From an uncultured Flavobacteriaceae bacterium (lineage in GTDB: Bacteria > Bacteroidota > Bacteroidia > Flavobacteriales > Flavobacteriaceae): a stretch of 64,000 nt of DNA. The stretch is taken from positions 160,029 through 224,028 of the forward strand of contig CANLWB010000011.1 of assembly GCA_947494695.1 (NCBI GenBank). The letters are read 5' to 3'. The notes under the pieces are model-generated. The model did no database searches, had not been told where the DNA came from, and was given only the letters and a program-made list of their open reading frames with translations. Made by a program: the position numbers and the translations under genes. Of this stretch, positions 37,656 through 46,194 are shown one piece after another; positions within the stretch are counted from its first letter, which is position 1; every line of letters starts with the position of its first letter.

Positions 37656-38402
37656 TTAGGTTGCCTTAATCGTGGTCAATTGTAAAAATCGGTCGTTTTT
37701 ATTCAAATGTAAATTTGTTGGTGTTTCTCCTGTAATTTGTTTTATCTGCTTTATAAAATGGGCTTGGTCGTAATAGTCGTTCTCAGGAAAAAAAATCCCT
37801 TTTGCAATATGCTTGAGAGAAGAATGGCATTTTAAAATATTACAGAATGTTTTTAGTGAGAAGCCAAATCTGCTGTTAAAATACCTGTTGATTTGTCGAC
37901 TGTTCCAAAAAATCCTTTCTGATAGTTTCTTGATTGAAATGTCCCCTTGTTGTTCATAAATAATTTTGAATAGTTCAAACTTTCTGCGATCAATCTCTTT
38001 TAAATTTTTGAGTCCGTACTGTAATTTTTCAATTATTGAATTTGTAACTTTCTCAAAGTCGGTAAAGTCAAAATTTTCAAAGCCTAAAAAAGTCGTTGGT
38101 AATTCAGTTTCTGAATTTTTAATTTCTTTGATTGATTGCCTTAAAATATATTCGGCAGAAATTAATTTGAAGCGAATTCCAATCAATTTTGTGTGTTTCG
38201 GAATCGTTACTTGAATTTGGTTTGTCCAAACTCCAGTCAGTGATACTTTGGTGATTTGCCCATTTTTGATTTCAAATATCAAGTCAAAAAATCCGTCTGG
38301 AAGGATTTCATAGTTGCATTGTTTATCGAAAGTTTCAAACTCCCAAAAACTCTTTATAAAGTTAGAAATAAATCCTTCAGTATGTTTTTCCTGGTAATTC
38401 AC
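37656..38402 (-). CDS. AraC-family regulator (helix-turn-helix, DUF6597-like N-terminus)
   Basis: The 248-residue protein has an N-terminal half of the DUF6597 type (SFWEFETFDKQCNYEILPDGFFDLIFEI) and an AraC-type DNA-binding half (SIKKLSERIFWNSRQINRYFNSRFGFSLKTFCNILKCHSSL and IKQITGETPTNLHLN). It lies directly upstream of the VOC gene on the same strand. The pair forms one array unit bounded by P2 and the IS110 relic. Confidence 0.88.
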   Translation of the reverse strand: MNYQEKHTEGFISNFIKSFWEFETFDKQCNYEILPDGFFDLIFEIKNGQITKVSLTGVWTNQIQVTIPKHTKLIGIRFKLISAEYILRQSIKEIKNSETELPTTFLGFENFDFTDFEKVTNSIIEKLQYGLKNLKEIDRRKFELFKIIYEQQGDISIKKLSERIFWNSRQINRYFNSRFGFSLKTFCNILKCHSSLKHIAKGIFFPENDYYDQAHFIKQIKQITGETPTNLHLNKNDRFLQLTTIKAT

Positions 38403-38512
38403 TCGATTTAATCAAATGGCACAGTGGTCTTGTACATGAAACGTAGTGGGTTTTATACACTAATTTTTCGGATTATAACAAAATTTAAATTTATAAAATT
38501 CATTGTTGTTTA

Positions 38513-38630
38513 AGCACTAAAGCCGCTATTTTTTGTATACATCTTTGTTACCATGTCGTTGTTTTTTAGCTTTTCATTTAGGGTTCCGTTAATTCAATCG
38601 GCTTTGTTTCTAAATTAGCTTAATAGTGCT
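38513..38630. repeat. Array palindrome P2
   Basis: AAGCACTA (38513-38520) pairs exactly with TAGTGCTT (38623-38630), and AAAGCCG at about 38,519 pairs with CGGCTTT near 38,599. The middle contains GTTACCATGTCGTTGTT. It separates the AraC/VOC unit from the next gene. It lacks the GAAAATCC hairpin of other copies. Confidence 0.6.
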
Positions 38631-38664
38631 TGTTTTTTAACTCAGTTCTTTGTTGTCTTACGTT

Positions 38665-39093
38665 TTATATTTTAAACATATCAATGGTCTCTATCCAAAA
38701 GATTTCAGACTGAAAAAACTGAAGTTTTGTTTTAATCATTCGGTCAGTTTTATCTCTCGGATGCTTGGTTACAAATCTAGCTTTAGAGTTATTAAAATCT
38801 AAAGTGTATTTTTCATCAAAGTCTTTTTGTTTATTTGAAGAGAAAGTAACCACGTTACCTTGAGCAACCCAATTTCCTTTTCCGTATTTATTTCCTTCTG
38901 GTGGAACTCCTTGTTTATTATTTGAATAAGAATGGAAGATGAATGTTCCATCTTGATTTAAGGTCAATTTGTATTCAATAAAATGAGTTCCTTTTTTCCC
39001 GAGTGAGCGATAATAATCACCATCAAAGCTATTTGATTGAGAAAATAAGTTCAAGTTTGTAATTAAAATTAGAGTAAAAAAAAATAATCTCAT
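38665..39093 (-). CDS. Hypothetical secreted protein
   Basis: The start is set at the ATG at 39,093 (MRLFFFTLILITNLNLFSQ), which gives a signal peptide; the frame upstream runs into palindrome P3. The 142-residue product is rich in beta strands (TFIFHSYSNN, GNWVAQGNVVTFSS, YTLDFNNSKARFVTKH). It resembles short calycin-like periplasmic proteins but no family is certain. It is a single-gene unit between P2 and P3. Confidence 0.65.
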   Translation of the reverse strand: MRLFFFTLILITNLNLFSQSNSFDGDYYRSLGKKGTHFIEYKLTLNQDGTFIFHSYSNNKQGVPPEGNKYGKGNWVAQGNVVTFSSNKQKDFDEKYTLDFNNSKARFVTKHPRDKTDRMIKTKLQFFQSEIFWIETIDMFKI

Positions 39094-39114
39094 CAGTATG
39101 TTTTTCAATGTTTT

Positions 39115-39252
39115 ACAACGTGTTTGTATAATTAGTGGCATGTTTAAGAACCTAATTTAGCAAATAAAAACCGAATTGAAAATCCGCGAGGATTTTCAGA
39201 AGTAGACAAGAACACGCAATTACTTATAGCCATCCTAAGTTTGTATCTGTTA
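39115..39252. repeat. Array palindrome P3
   Basis: The left arm ACAACGTGTTTGTATAATTA starts at 39,115. The right arm around 39,214-39,231 is GCAATTACTTATAGC and matches it inverted. In the centre GAAAATCC (39178-39185) pairs with GGATTTTC (39190-39197). It separates two unrelated minus-strand genes. Confidence 0.8.
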
Positions 39253-39274
39253 TTTTTCAATTTTCAGTAATTGT

Positions 39275-40117
39275 TTATCCGAATGGCGAACCAATTACGT
39301 GAAGAACAACATCCGAAATAAAATGTACTAGCATTGCCATTATTAAGCCATAACGCCAAAATATCCAACCAAATGTTGTTCCTGTTATTACATTTCCCAA
39401 TATTATAGTTCCGATTACAATTGGTGTTTGGTCAAAATAATTATGTGACATCGGAATATGTACAAGTCCAAACGACAATGCAGTTAATATATTCCCAATC
39501 CATATTATTCTATTAGATGCAGTTTTTAACTTAACTAAAAATTGGATTATAGTAATTAACAAAGACATAATTCCTAGACGGAATATTATTTCTTCGGTAA
39601 TTCCAGCTGAGAAAGAAGCGAATAGACTTGGAATTGCTGAAGGATGGTTAGCTTTAGCAGTTCCAATTGGAAGTATAAACTCTTGAATTTTTAGCAGTCC
39701 AAGGATTAATGCTCCCAAAATAATACCAGAAAAAAGACTTATAACAACAATATTTTTATCAAAAACTTTAGAAAATGGTTTTCCAGATAATTTTTCCGAA
39801 ATTAGAGGTGCTCCAAGACCAGCTTTAGCAGATATCCATAACCCAATCCAAATGAAGATAGAACCTACTATAAGAGCAGTAATTCCATTTGAAATTATGG
39901 ATTGTAGAGTTGAATAATTTTCTAGTTCAATGGTTTTTGCTGATAACTCTTTTACTGCTTTTGAATGAGGTATGTTAGCGATGGCACCTACAACGAATAT
40001 TGTCAATAAGAACCAGAAGGTTTTCCAACGCCATTTTATCTGATTTTCTAAATTACGTGTTATAGGTTTTGGAAGCGATAGATTCATATATTTCTCATAT
40101 TGGTTAATGTTTGCCAA
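39275..40117 (-). CDS. CPBP-family intramembrane metalloprotease
   Basis: The 280-residue protein has about eight membrane helices. The Abi/CPBP motifs are present: ITEEIIFRLG (Glu-Glu plus Arg), FGLVHIPM (His) and LVHFISDVVLH (His and Asp). CPBP proteins resemble the CaaX protease Rce1, and in bacteria act in bacteriocin self-immunity or signalling. A second possible start is at 40,087 (MNLSLPKP). It is a single-gene unit between P3 and an IS1182 relic end. Confidence 0.88.
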   Translation of the reverse strand: MANINQYEKYMNLSLPKPITRNLENQIKWRWKTFWFLLTIFVVGAIANIPHSKAVKELSAKTIELENYSTLQSIISNGITALIVGSIFIWIGLWISAKAGLGAPLISEKLSGKPFSKVFDKNIVVISLFSGIILGALILGLLKIQEFILPIGTAKANHPSAIPSLFASFSAGITEEIIFRLGIMSLLITIIQFLVKLKTASNRIIWIGNILTALSFGLVHIPMSHNYFDQTPIVIGTIILGNVITGTTFGWIFWRYGLIMAMLVHFISDVVLHVIGSPFG

Positions 40118-40140
40118 TGGTTATTGTAAGAAACGTACAG

Positions 40141-40212
40141 CAGAGGATAAACTCCTTTAAAAAGGAGCTTTTGAGTTAAATTCTGTGTTTTTAGAGCCTT
40201 GTGCAACGATTA
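40141..40212 (+). mobile_element. Relic right end of an IS1182-like element
   Basis: This stretch matches the right ends of the two complete copies at 56,590-56,652 and 59,455-59,517. All share an inverted pair around AAAAAG, then TTTTGAGT and TTTAGAGCCTTGTGCAA, and a following CGATTA..TTGTT flank. No transposase remains. The TTGTGCAA terminal inverted repeat ends at about 40,207. Confidence 0.75.
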
Positions 40213-40229
40213 TTCTTGTTACAAATCGT

Positions 40230-40930
40230 TTACTCTGTTCTAATTAAATATTTTTTAAAGTAAATCTGCATATCATTACCTTGATCTTTAGTTATTTCAG
40301 CTGCGGCATCTGTCGCAATGTAAACCCCTAATGAGTCATTATGAGTTCCATATACTCTTTGTCTAAAACTAGCATGGAAATTAAAATAGAATAAAGAACT
40401 ATTAATCTCATCAACTTTTACCTTATTTTTATCAGAAAGGAAAAAGTTAGCCGGAGGAATTAACGTTTTAACACCATAGTCTTCCTCCTCTATATTTTCG
40501 CCATAAAATAAAAAATCGTTTAATTTATTCTTATCGGATAATCGATCAAACGATGACTGGTTATCTTCTAAATTAATGAGGAAAAAAAAGCTAATTTAAT
40601 TTCTTCATATTCTTTTTTATAAATATCATCGTAAACAAGTTCTTCTGGAGAAACATTCAATTCCTCCCAATCAACATCTATTTCTTCTTTCTCAATTTCT
40701 TTCCAAGCTTTTCTTGGATCTATATAGCGTAGTTCAAATCCGTCAAAACATTGATAAAATGATAAAAGTTCAGGATTAATTTCAGTGTTGAAAATCTCTT
40801 TAAAACGAGATTTTAAAGTTTTGACATTTTCTTCTGATCCTTTAGGGATATGTAAATGAGTCAGAACTTTATTTGGGTCTGTAATAATATTTTTAATTCT
40901 ATCATAAGTGCTTCTTCCCAAGTTTTCCAA
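40230..40930 (-). pseudogene. SMI1/KNR4-like protein gene with a frameshift in a poly-A tract
   Basis: The first 118 codons (from 40,930, MENLGRSTYDRIKN) have the SMI1/KNR4 pattern with LKSRFKEIFNTEINPELLSFYQCFDGFELRY. They stop just after a run of eight A on the plus strand (40,582-40,589). Adding one base to that run opens the remaining frame through GENIEEEDYGVKTLIP and NDSLGVYIATDAAAEIT to a stop at 40,230. The full protein would be about 233 residues. SMI1/KNR4 proteins are common immunity proteins of toxin systems. A sequencing error cannot be ruled out. Confidence 0.82.
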
Positions 40931-40962
40931 TTTTGTTCCTTCTATACCTTTACATTCTTTAA

Positions 40963-41196
40963 GGTACTAAAATAAGCATTTTCTGTACGTATTGTTAGCA
41001 CACGTATATATTATTTACGAGTGATATGTTTTAGGATATTGTTTGGGTATTTTTCGTTTGAGTTGGTGTCGGTTGTAACAGTTTGATTGCGTTTTATATC
41101 GGTCTGAAATCGTTTGAGTAAGAAGATCCGAAACTATGTTTTAAGCCGCTTCGAGTGATTTGCTTTTTTATAGGGTTGAGTGGCATGTGTGCTAAC
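40963..41196. repeat. Long direct repeat D1 with inverted ends
   Basis: This 234-bp non-coding segment recurs as D2 at 43,617-43,906. Both start GGTACTAAAATAAGC, and within each an internal GTTAGCACACG (40,994-41,004) pairs with TGTGTGCTAAC (41,186-41,196). The right end leads straight into palindrome P6. No stable frame is shared between copies. Confidence 0.85.
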
Positions 41197-41320
41197 GTCT
41201 AGTATAAGAATAGTTGCAGGTTTAAGTGCGAGGATTTTCGACAAGAAAATCATACGCAGTAAACTTGCAACTACCTTTGGTTAAGCCCAAAATTGAGCAA
41301 TTATTTTACATTATTGTAAG
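41191..41320. repeat. Array palindrome P6
   Basis: The left arm GCTAACGTCTAGTATAAGAA continues to ATAGTTGC at 41,217. The inner hairpin is GATTTTC (41,233) with GAAAATC (ending 41,251). The right arm includes GCAACTACC and GCAATTATTTTACATTATTG. It overlaps the end of D1 by six bases. Confidence 0.8.
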
Positions 41321-41323
41321 CAG

Positions 41324-41785
41324 TTATTTTTCCGATGCTCGTTCTTTAAGTACTTCTTTCAATGCAAAAGTTCCGTTTAAAGCAGAAGGAAAACCTGCAT
41401 ATAATGACATCAAAATCATAACTTCCGATATTTCCTGTGATGTTACACCTACGTTCAGAGCTGCATTAATATGCACTCGCAATTGTGGTTCCACATTCCC
41501 CATTGCGGTTAAAGCTGCCACAACGGCAATTTCCTTTGTTCGATTATCCAAAGTGTTTCTACTATAAATGTCTCCAAAACCATATTCAATAATATATTTT
41601 CCTAAGTCGGGAGATATATTTTTTAAGCTTTCAATGACATTGATTCCCGCTTCTCCATCAATTTCTTTTAATTTATTCCAGCCTTTGTTGTAACGTTCTG
41701 TTTTACTACTATCCACTTTTATTTGTTTTTGCCCATACCCGCTTGTTGTAAGAAGCGTGCATGCTAGAATTATTAGATACTTCAT
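41324..41785 (-). CDS. Secreted carboxymuconolactone decarboxylase/AhpD-like protein
   Basis: The 153-residue protein has a signal peptide (MKYLIILACTLLTTSGYGQ) and a CMD domain: DNRTKEIAVVAALTAMGNVEPQLRVHINAALNVGVTSQEISEVMILMSLYAGFPSALNG. The usual CxxC of AhpD is absent, which places it with decarboxylase-type members. Export of such a protein is uncommon. It follows an AraC gene (62 bp) that probably controls it. Its 3' end reaches the right arm of P6. Confidence 0.85.
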   Translation of the reverse strand: MKYLIILACTLLTTSGYGQKQIKVDSSKTERYNKGWNKLKEIDGEAGINVIESLKNISPDLGKYIIEYGFGDIYSRNTLDNRTKEIAVVAALTAMGNVEPQLRVHINAALNVGVTSQEISEVMILMSLYAGFPSALNGTFALKEVLKERASEK

Positions 41786-41847
41786 TTGAAATTATTTTTT
41801 GACAAAATTAATGGGTAAATGTAATTGTGAGCAGGACTTTTTACGGA

Positions 41848-42663
41848 TTATCGGGTACTTTTGAATTCGGAAGGCGAGTGTTTTGTTTTTTGTTTAAATA
41901 TTCGAGAAAAATATGAACTGTCTTCAAATCCCGTTGCATATGCAATTTCTTTAACAGATAAATCTGTGAAATAGAGCAAACGTTTAGCTTCGGTTATTTT
42001 AGTATTTAGAATAATTTGTTTTGGGCTTTGTTCATAATATTCCTTGCAGAGTTCATTTAGTTTTTCTACTGTAATATGGAGATCGTTCGCATGTTGTTGA
42101 ACAGAAATATTGTTCGAAATTTCATTCGAAATTAACTTAGAAAATTGAACTAGTATCTTCGGTTTAATTAATTTATTATTTTGTGAATTGGCTGACAATC
42201 TTGATAATTGAGAAAATAAAAAACGTATCCCGTTTATTACTACTTTTTCGCCCAGTTTATCATTTTTTTTGCATTCCTGAATCAAATTATTGAAAAATGG
42301 AATAAAAAAATCACTATTGGCTTTGTTTAAATCTATATAGGTAATGTTTATTAGTTCTATGGGAAAAATGGTATTAAAAAATGAATCTAAAACAATAATA
42401 AAACCGTTTGTTCCTTTTGAATAGGACCAATTGTGAACCTGCTTTGGTTGCATTAAGAAAAGTCTATTATTTTTGATTTCATAATCTTCAAAATCGATAA
42501 TATTATTTCCTGAACCTTTAATAAACCATACAAGGGAATAATAATCGTGCCTATGTGGCCAATCTACTTTTGGATTATCAGTTTCCTCAAAAGTTCCAAC
42601 ATAATACCTTTTTTCTTTAGGATTAGATGTGATAATATCTGAAATTGAATATTCTGTTAACAA
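41848..42663 (-). CDS. AraC-family transcriptional regulator
   Basis: The 271-residue protein has an N-terminal cupin (PHRHDYYSLVWFIKGSGNNIIDFEDYEIKNNRLFLMQPKQVH) and a C-terminal AraC domain (HANDLHITVEKLNELCKEYYEQSPKQIILNTKITEAKRLL and VKEIAYATGFEDSSYFSRIFKQKTKHSPSEFK). It likely regulates the CMD gene just downstream. A solo IS481 end lies 16 bp upstream of its start codon. Confidence 0.92.
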   Translation of the reverse strand: MLTEYSISDIITSNPKEKRYYVGTFEETDNPKVDWPHRHDYYSLVWFIKGSGNNIIDFEDYEIKNNRLFLMQPKQVHNWSYSKGTNGFIIVLDSFFNTIFPIELINITYIDLNKANSDFFIPFFNNLIQECKKNDKLGEKVVINGIRFLFSQLSRLSANSQNNKLIKPKILVQFSKLISNEISNNISVQQHANDLHITVEKLNELCKEYYEQSPKQIILNTKITEAKRLLYFTDLSVKEIAYATGFEDSSYFSRIFKQKTKHSPSEFKSTR

Positions 42664-42678
42664 GGTAGCTTTCTTTAA

Positions 42679-42725
42679 TGTTCGTAGAGGGACATGGTTT
42701 ACACAAGTTAAAGATTAAGGTTTAT
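42679..42725 (-). mobile_element. Solo end of an IS481-type element
   Basis: The sequence starting TGTTCGTAGAGGGACATGG and continuing to TTAAGGTTTA is nearly the same as the right end of the IS481 relic at 50,774. No transposase sequence adjoins it. It is placed just upstream of an AraC start codon and may now supply part of its promoter. Confidence 0.7.
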
Positions 42726-42865
42726 CTACAAACCAAATCTTTTGTATTTTGTTTAATTTTTTCTTTTAATACCAAATCAAAAGATTTGGCGACTTTGCAA
42801 ATAGACAATAGCTTTTGGGTTAAACACTAATGACTCTATTTGCTATATATAGTATTGTGGGGTGT

Positions 42866-43213
42866 TTATTTGTTTTTAAGTTCAACCTTACGTCCATCTA
42901 AATCTTGGATAACAGCAATCGTTCCCCATTCAGTCTCTTTAATGTCAGATTTTATAATCCAATCGGTACTTTTTAATCTATCAATAACTACACTCAAATC
43001 GGAAATATCAAAACCAAGTCTAAGATTACCATCAGGTTTATTCATTGATTTTGTTAAAGGATAAATTTCAAATACAAATCCATCTTGTTCTGAAGCATAA
43101 TGAAAAGGACCATTTCCGTGTTGGTGATAATCAAATTTAAATCCAATTTTCTCATATTGGGATTTTAAAACTTCGGGATTATCTGTTCGTATTACAAGAA
43201 GATTGATTTTCAT
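42866..43213 (-). CDS. VOC-family (glyoxalase-like) protein
   Basis: The 115-residue protein has the VOC fold in a compact form: LLVIRTDNPEVLKSQYEKIGFKFDYHQHGNGPFHYASEQDGFVFEIYPL, then LRLGFDISDLSVVIDRL and AVIQDLDGRKVELKNK. A metal site could be formed by the His pair and Glu. The start codon follows the stop of the ferredoxin-like pseudogene with no gap, so they were one transcript. Confidence 0.87.
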   Translation of the reverse strand: MKINLLVIRTDNPEVLKSQYEKIGFKFDYHQHGNGPFHYASEQDGFVFEIYPLTKSMNKPDGNLRLGFDISDLSVVIDRLKSTDWIIKSDIKETEWGTIAVIQDLDGRKVELKNK

Positions 43214-43528
43214 TTACCAGTCAATTTGATTTTGTTTCCCTACGGATTTTATTTTTTTCTTAATTTCATTGCCTTGCCCGCAATATCTAATACAATCAAG
43301 ATCTTGAGTAGCCATTACATTAATCATTACTCCTAATTCTTGATTATTTTCAGGTTGTTTTTTTACAAAACATTGCCCGTGCATAGCTTCACCTTTTTAG
43401 TTAAATCCATCAAATAATTTAGGAGCTATAACTTGAGGAACTCCGCACATTGTACAACATCCGTCTTGCACATAGAAATCACCTACTATATTTTCTTTAA
43501 CAGCCTTGTATTTTCTTTTAATCATCAT
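43214..43528 (-). pseudogene. Ferredoxin-like small protein broken by one TAA
   Basis: A 104-codon frame starts at 43,528 (MMIKRKYKAVKENIVGDFYVQDGCCTMCGVPQV), continues IAPKLFDGFN, meets a TAA at 43,397-43,399, and goes on as KGEAMHGQCFVKKQPENNQEL to CIRYCGQ and a stop at 43,214. Layout and Cys spacing resemble small Bacteroidota ferredoxin-like proteins in which APxLF follows a Cys cluster. One stop codon breaks it. It sits directly before the VOC gene. Confidence 0.7.
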
Positions 43529-43540
43529 TTTGTAATGTCC

Positions 43541-43651
43541 TACAACGCTTAATGTATAGAAAGTGCGTATTTGACCGAGGCTGATTTTCCGCTAGGAAAA
43601 TCAAACGTAACAAATAGGTACTAAAATAAGCATTTTCTGTACGTATTGTTA
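43541..43651. repeat. Array palindrome P7
   Basis: The left arm TACAACGCTTAATGTATAGA is at 43,541. The inner hairpin pairs GATTTTCC (43583-43590) with GGAAAATC (43595-43602). The right arm AAGCATTTTCTGTACGTATT runs into GTTAGC and is at the same time the left part of repeat D2. Confidence 0.78.
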
Positions 43652-43906
43652 GCACACGTATATATTATTTACAAGAGATAGGTTTTAGGGTCTTGTTTGG
43701 ATATTTTTCGTTTGAGTTGGTGTGCGTTGCAAGAGTTTGGTTGCGTTTTATGTTGGTTAGAAATTTTAGGTTTGAGTGAGGGGCAGTCGTAGATAATACT
43801 TGCGGTTTGCTTTAGTCAGAAATCGTTTGAGTAAGAAGATCCGAGCTATGTTTTAAACCGCTTTGAGTGATTTACTTTTTATGGGTTGAGTGGCATGTGT
43901 GCTAAC
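43617..43906. repeat. Long direct repeat D2
   Basis: A second copy of D1, here 290 bp because of an extra segment of about 60 bp in the middle (around 43,780). GTTAGCACACG at 43,648-43,658 pairs with TGTGTGCTAAC at 43,896-43,906. D1 and D2 bracket the AraC/CMD/VOC segment. Confidence 0.85.
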
Positions 43907-44046
43907 GCTTCAGGCTAAGAGGTCGTGCGGACTTTCTGTTAACCTCATGTTCTTAAAGATACAGAATACATTTGAGAACAGTTTTAAATTTACAGGTACC
44001 ACACCGCATGCTTTTTAGGTATTGTGCAACAGGCACCGTTGTTAGC
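43901..44046. repeat. Array palindrome P9
   Basis: The left arm GCTAACGCTTCAGGCTAAGA leads to GTGCGG. The right arm CCGCATGCTTTTTAGG matches it inverted, and the end is CACCGTTGTTAGC. Just before that end is TTGTGCAACAGGCAC, which is the reverse complement of the IS1182 left terminus and its flank. Confidence 0.72.
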
Positions 44047-44056
44047 TGCTGCCTTT

Positions 44057-44944
44057 TTAATTTGGTTCAATTTTAACTGATGTCATTGTTAAAGAACCTC
44101 CAACAGGTTTATCGTTGAATAATGTTACTTTTTCGTTTTCTTCCTTTAAAGCCAAGGTGTAGAGTAGTGGCAAATAGTGTTCTGGTGTAGGAATAGCCAA
44201 ATCAAAAGCATTGCCTTGCGATTTGAAATCAATCAAGGGTTGAAAATCGCCACTTAAAATATGGCTTTTCATTTTTTCGTTAGCTTCTGCTGCCCAATCA
44301 AAGGCAAATTCTTCGTTGATTTTACTCCAAGCAACCATCCGTAGGTTATGTACCATATTTCCACTTCCTATAATTAGTACGCCTTTTTGTCGAAGACTAC
44401 TAATTTGTTTTGCCAATTCGTAATGATAACGAGCAGGTTGTGTATAGTCAATGCTCATTTGAATCACAGGAATGTCAGCATTTGGATATAGATGTTTTAT
44501 AACACTCCAAGCTCCGTGGTCAAGTCCCCATTTATCGTCCAATCCAACTTCTGTTTTCGAGATTAGGTGTTTAGTTTGTTCTGCCAATTCTGGACTTCCT
44601 GGTGCCGGATATTGTACATCGAACAAGGCTTTTGGAAATCCACCAAAATCGTGAATAGTTAGTGGGTTTTGCATTGCAGTTACATAGGTACCTCGTGTTT
44701 CCCAATGAGCCGAAATACATAAAATGGCATTGGGCTTTGTTATTTCTTTCCCTATTTTTCTAAACCCAGCAACAAACTCGTTTTCTTCAATAGCATTCAT
44801 TGGGCTTCCGTGCCCTAAAAACAACACAGGCATTTTGCTTGTGCTGCTCATTGATGCTGTCATCTTATCTAATTCTTTTAACTTCATGCTTGAAGTTACT
44901 AACGGCAAAAGTGCCATTGATTTTATAAAATCTTTTCGGTTCAT
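44057..44944 (-). CDS. ygiD: 4,5-DOPA dioxygenase extradiol (LigB/YgiD family)
   Basis: The 295-residue protein has the class III extradiol dioxygenase pattern: VLFLGHGSPMNAI (metal His), CISAHWETRGTYV (His), DKWGLDHGAWSVIKHLYP (His-Asp-His region) and LPLLYTLAL near the end. These zinc or iron enzymes open catechol rings such as DOPA. The N-terminus has a Tat-like or simple hydrophobic leader (MNRKDFIKSMALLPLVTSS). It is 12 bp downstream of an NTF2-like pseudogene and probably controlled by the AraC gene upstream. Confidence 0.9.
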   Translation of the reverse strand: MNRKDFIKSMALLPLVTSSMKLKELDKMTASMSSTSKMPVLFLGHGSPMNAIEENEFVAGFRKIGKEITKPNAILCISAHWETRGTYVTAMQNPLTIHDFGGFPKALFDVQYPAPGSPELAEQTKHLISKTEVGLDDKWGLDHGAWSVIKHLYPNADIPVIQMSIDYTQPARYHYELAKQISSLRQKGVLIIGSGNMVHNLRMVAWSKINEEFAFDWAAEANEKMKSHILSGDFQPLIDFKSQGNAFDLAIPTPEHYLPLLYTLALKEENEKVTLFNDKPVGGSLTMTSVKIEPN

Positions 44945-44956
44945 TTATAGCTTAAC

Positions 44957-45219
44957 TTATTGAATAAAAACAATTTGCTTCATAAAAGATTGATTGTCGT
45001 AGAACAAATACTCTTCTGTCATTTTTGTTCCGTGCCAATGTGCGATGGTAGCCATGCGAAGTTTGAATTTTTTTTCCTGTTGGTGGAATTGTTTTCCCCT
45101 CTCCAATTGGCATTGGTTTACAAGTCAGACATGTTAGGACTGGAACAACTTGATGCAAGTTCGATTAACATGGTTAACATTACAATGATTCTGCTTGGAT
45201 TTTTAAATATTGCTTTCAT
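44957..45219 (-). pseudogene. Degenerate NTF2/ester-cyclase-like lipoprotein gene
   Basis: From the ATG at 45,219 a lipoprotein signal is readable (LIELASSCSS) and stops at SDL. In a different frame, the last 40 codons read MATIAHWHGTKMTEEYLFYDNQSFMKQI, which is the typical end of NTF2-like ester cyclase proteins. The middle of the gene is missing and at least one frameshift is needed. It lies between the AraC gene and the DOPA dioxygenase gene. Confidence 0.7.
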
Positions 45220-45316
45220 CTTTTATTATTTTTAATTGTTCATTAAATTTTACATTGCAAAGATGAGAAGATAGGCAGGTTACCTGTTTACACTTTTAGG
45301 AAGTCGTATGGTAATT

Positions 45317-46150
45317 TCAGGAAATCAGGTTGTTTTTCATTTCTTCCCTAAACTCACTTGGTGCTTGTCCTGTTTTCTTTTTGAAGACTTTCGAGAAATA
45401 TGAATTTTCATTATATCCCAATTCGTAAGCAATTTCAGAAATAGTTTTACCGGTGGAAATCAACAAGTTCTTGGCTTCAATCAATTTTCTCGTTTCTATA
45501 ATTTCCGAAACGCTTTGTTCCAAGATATTTTGACAAATGATGTTTAGGTTACGTGAAGACATAAACAATTTCTCGGAATAAAATTCTACGCCAACAGGTC
45601 TTCGAAAATTTTCTTCCAAAATACTCAAAAAGTTACCGAATGAAATGTGTTGGGTTTTTTGGGTTGAGTTTACTATTGGAAGTGTTTTTTTCCTTTCAGC
45701 CTCTATCATTGTTAAAAGAAGACTCAATAATTGTCTAATAATGGCGTAATCCGCATTTTCCTCTTGGGTTTCGTCATATATCATTTCACAAATGCTAACC
45801 AATCGTTGAAAGCAGGTGTCTTTTTGTAATGCAATATTTGCTTGATTATGGTAGAGCGAATACAATTGAAATGTGGTTTCCGGAATAAATTCACTTTTAA
45901 ACCGAATTCCCCAAATATCGCATTTTCCATTTAAGGTTTTCGGTTCTACTTTATGTACCTTCCCTTTGGTAATGAAGCTTACAAAAGGTGCTTTAATTTT
46001 GTTGGTTTTAAAATCTATAAAGTGTTCTAACTCTCCCTCTATTCCAATAAGTAATTCCTCGAAATTGTGATTATGAGGTTCATTGGGTAATTCCGATATT
46101 CTTTGTGCTTCTTTTACATCTATTTTGAATATGTGGAAGAGTTTGTTCAT
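45317..46150 (-). CDS. AraC-family transcriptional regulator
   Basis: The start is set at the ATG at 46,150 (MNKLFHIFKIDV); the longer frame from 46,186 runs into an IS481 solo end. The 277-residue product has an N-terminal cupin (PHNHNFEELLIGIEGELEHFIDF) and a C-terminal AraC domain (EFYSEKLFMSSRNLNIICQNILEQSVSEIIETRKLIEAKNLL and ISEIAYELGYNENSYFSKVFKKKTGQAPSEFRE). It heads the unit with the NTF2 relic and DOPA dioxygenase. Confidence 0.91.
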   Translation of the reverse strand: MNKLFHIFKIDVKEAQRISELPNEPHNHNFEELLIGIEGELEHFIDFKTNKIKAPFVSFITKGKVHKVEPKTLNGKCDIWGIRFKSEFIPETTFQLYSLYHNQANIALQKDTCFQRLVSICEMIYDETQEENADYAIIRQLLSLLLTMIEAERKKTLPIVNSTQKTQHISFGNFLSILEENFRRPVGVEFYSEKLFMSSRNLNIICQNILEQSVSEIIETRKLIEAKNLLISTGKTISEIAYELGYNENSYFSKVFKKKTGQAPSEFREEMKNNLIS

Positions 46151-46168
46151 GGCGTGATGTCGGTCAAG

Positions 46169-46193
46169 ATGTTCGTAAAGGGACATGGTTTAC
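46169..46193 (-). mobile_element. Solo end of an IS481-type element
   Basis: TGTTCGTAAAGGGACATGGT continues to TTTAC, identical over 23 bases to the relic end at 50,774. It is fused directly to the left arm of P10. Its former inner part is lost. Confidence 0.65.
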
Positions 46194-46194
46194 A

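Noticed and set aside
40963..41196. D1 and D2 as prophage attachment sites
   Set aside because: The segment between them has no phage or recombinase genes, and the repeats are much longer than usual att cores.
41191..41567. 113-codon plus-strand frame over the CMD gene
   Set aside because: It is antisense to a clear CMD gene and partly inside palindrome P6.
44952..45158. 68-codon minus-strand frame as a new small gene
   Set aside because: The region is better explained as a decayed NTF2-like lipoprotein gene read in two other frames.
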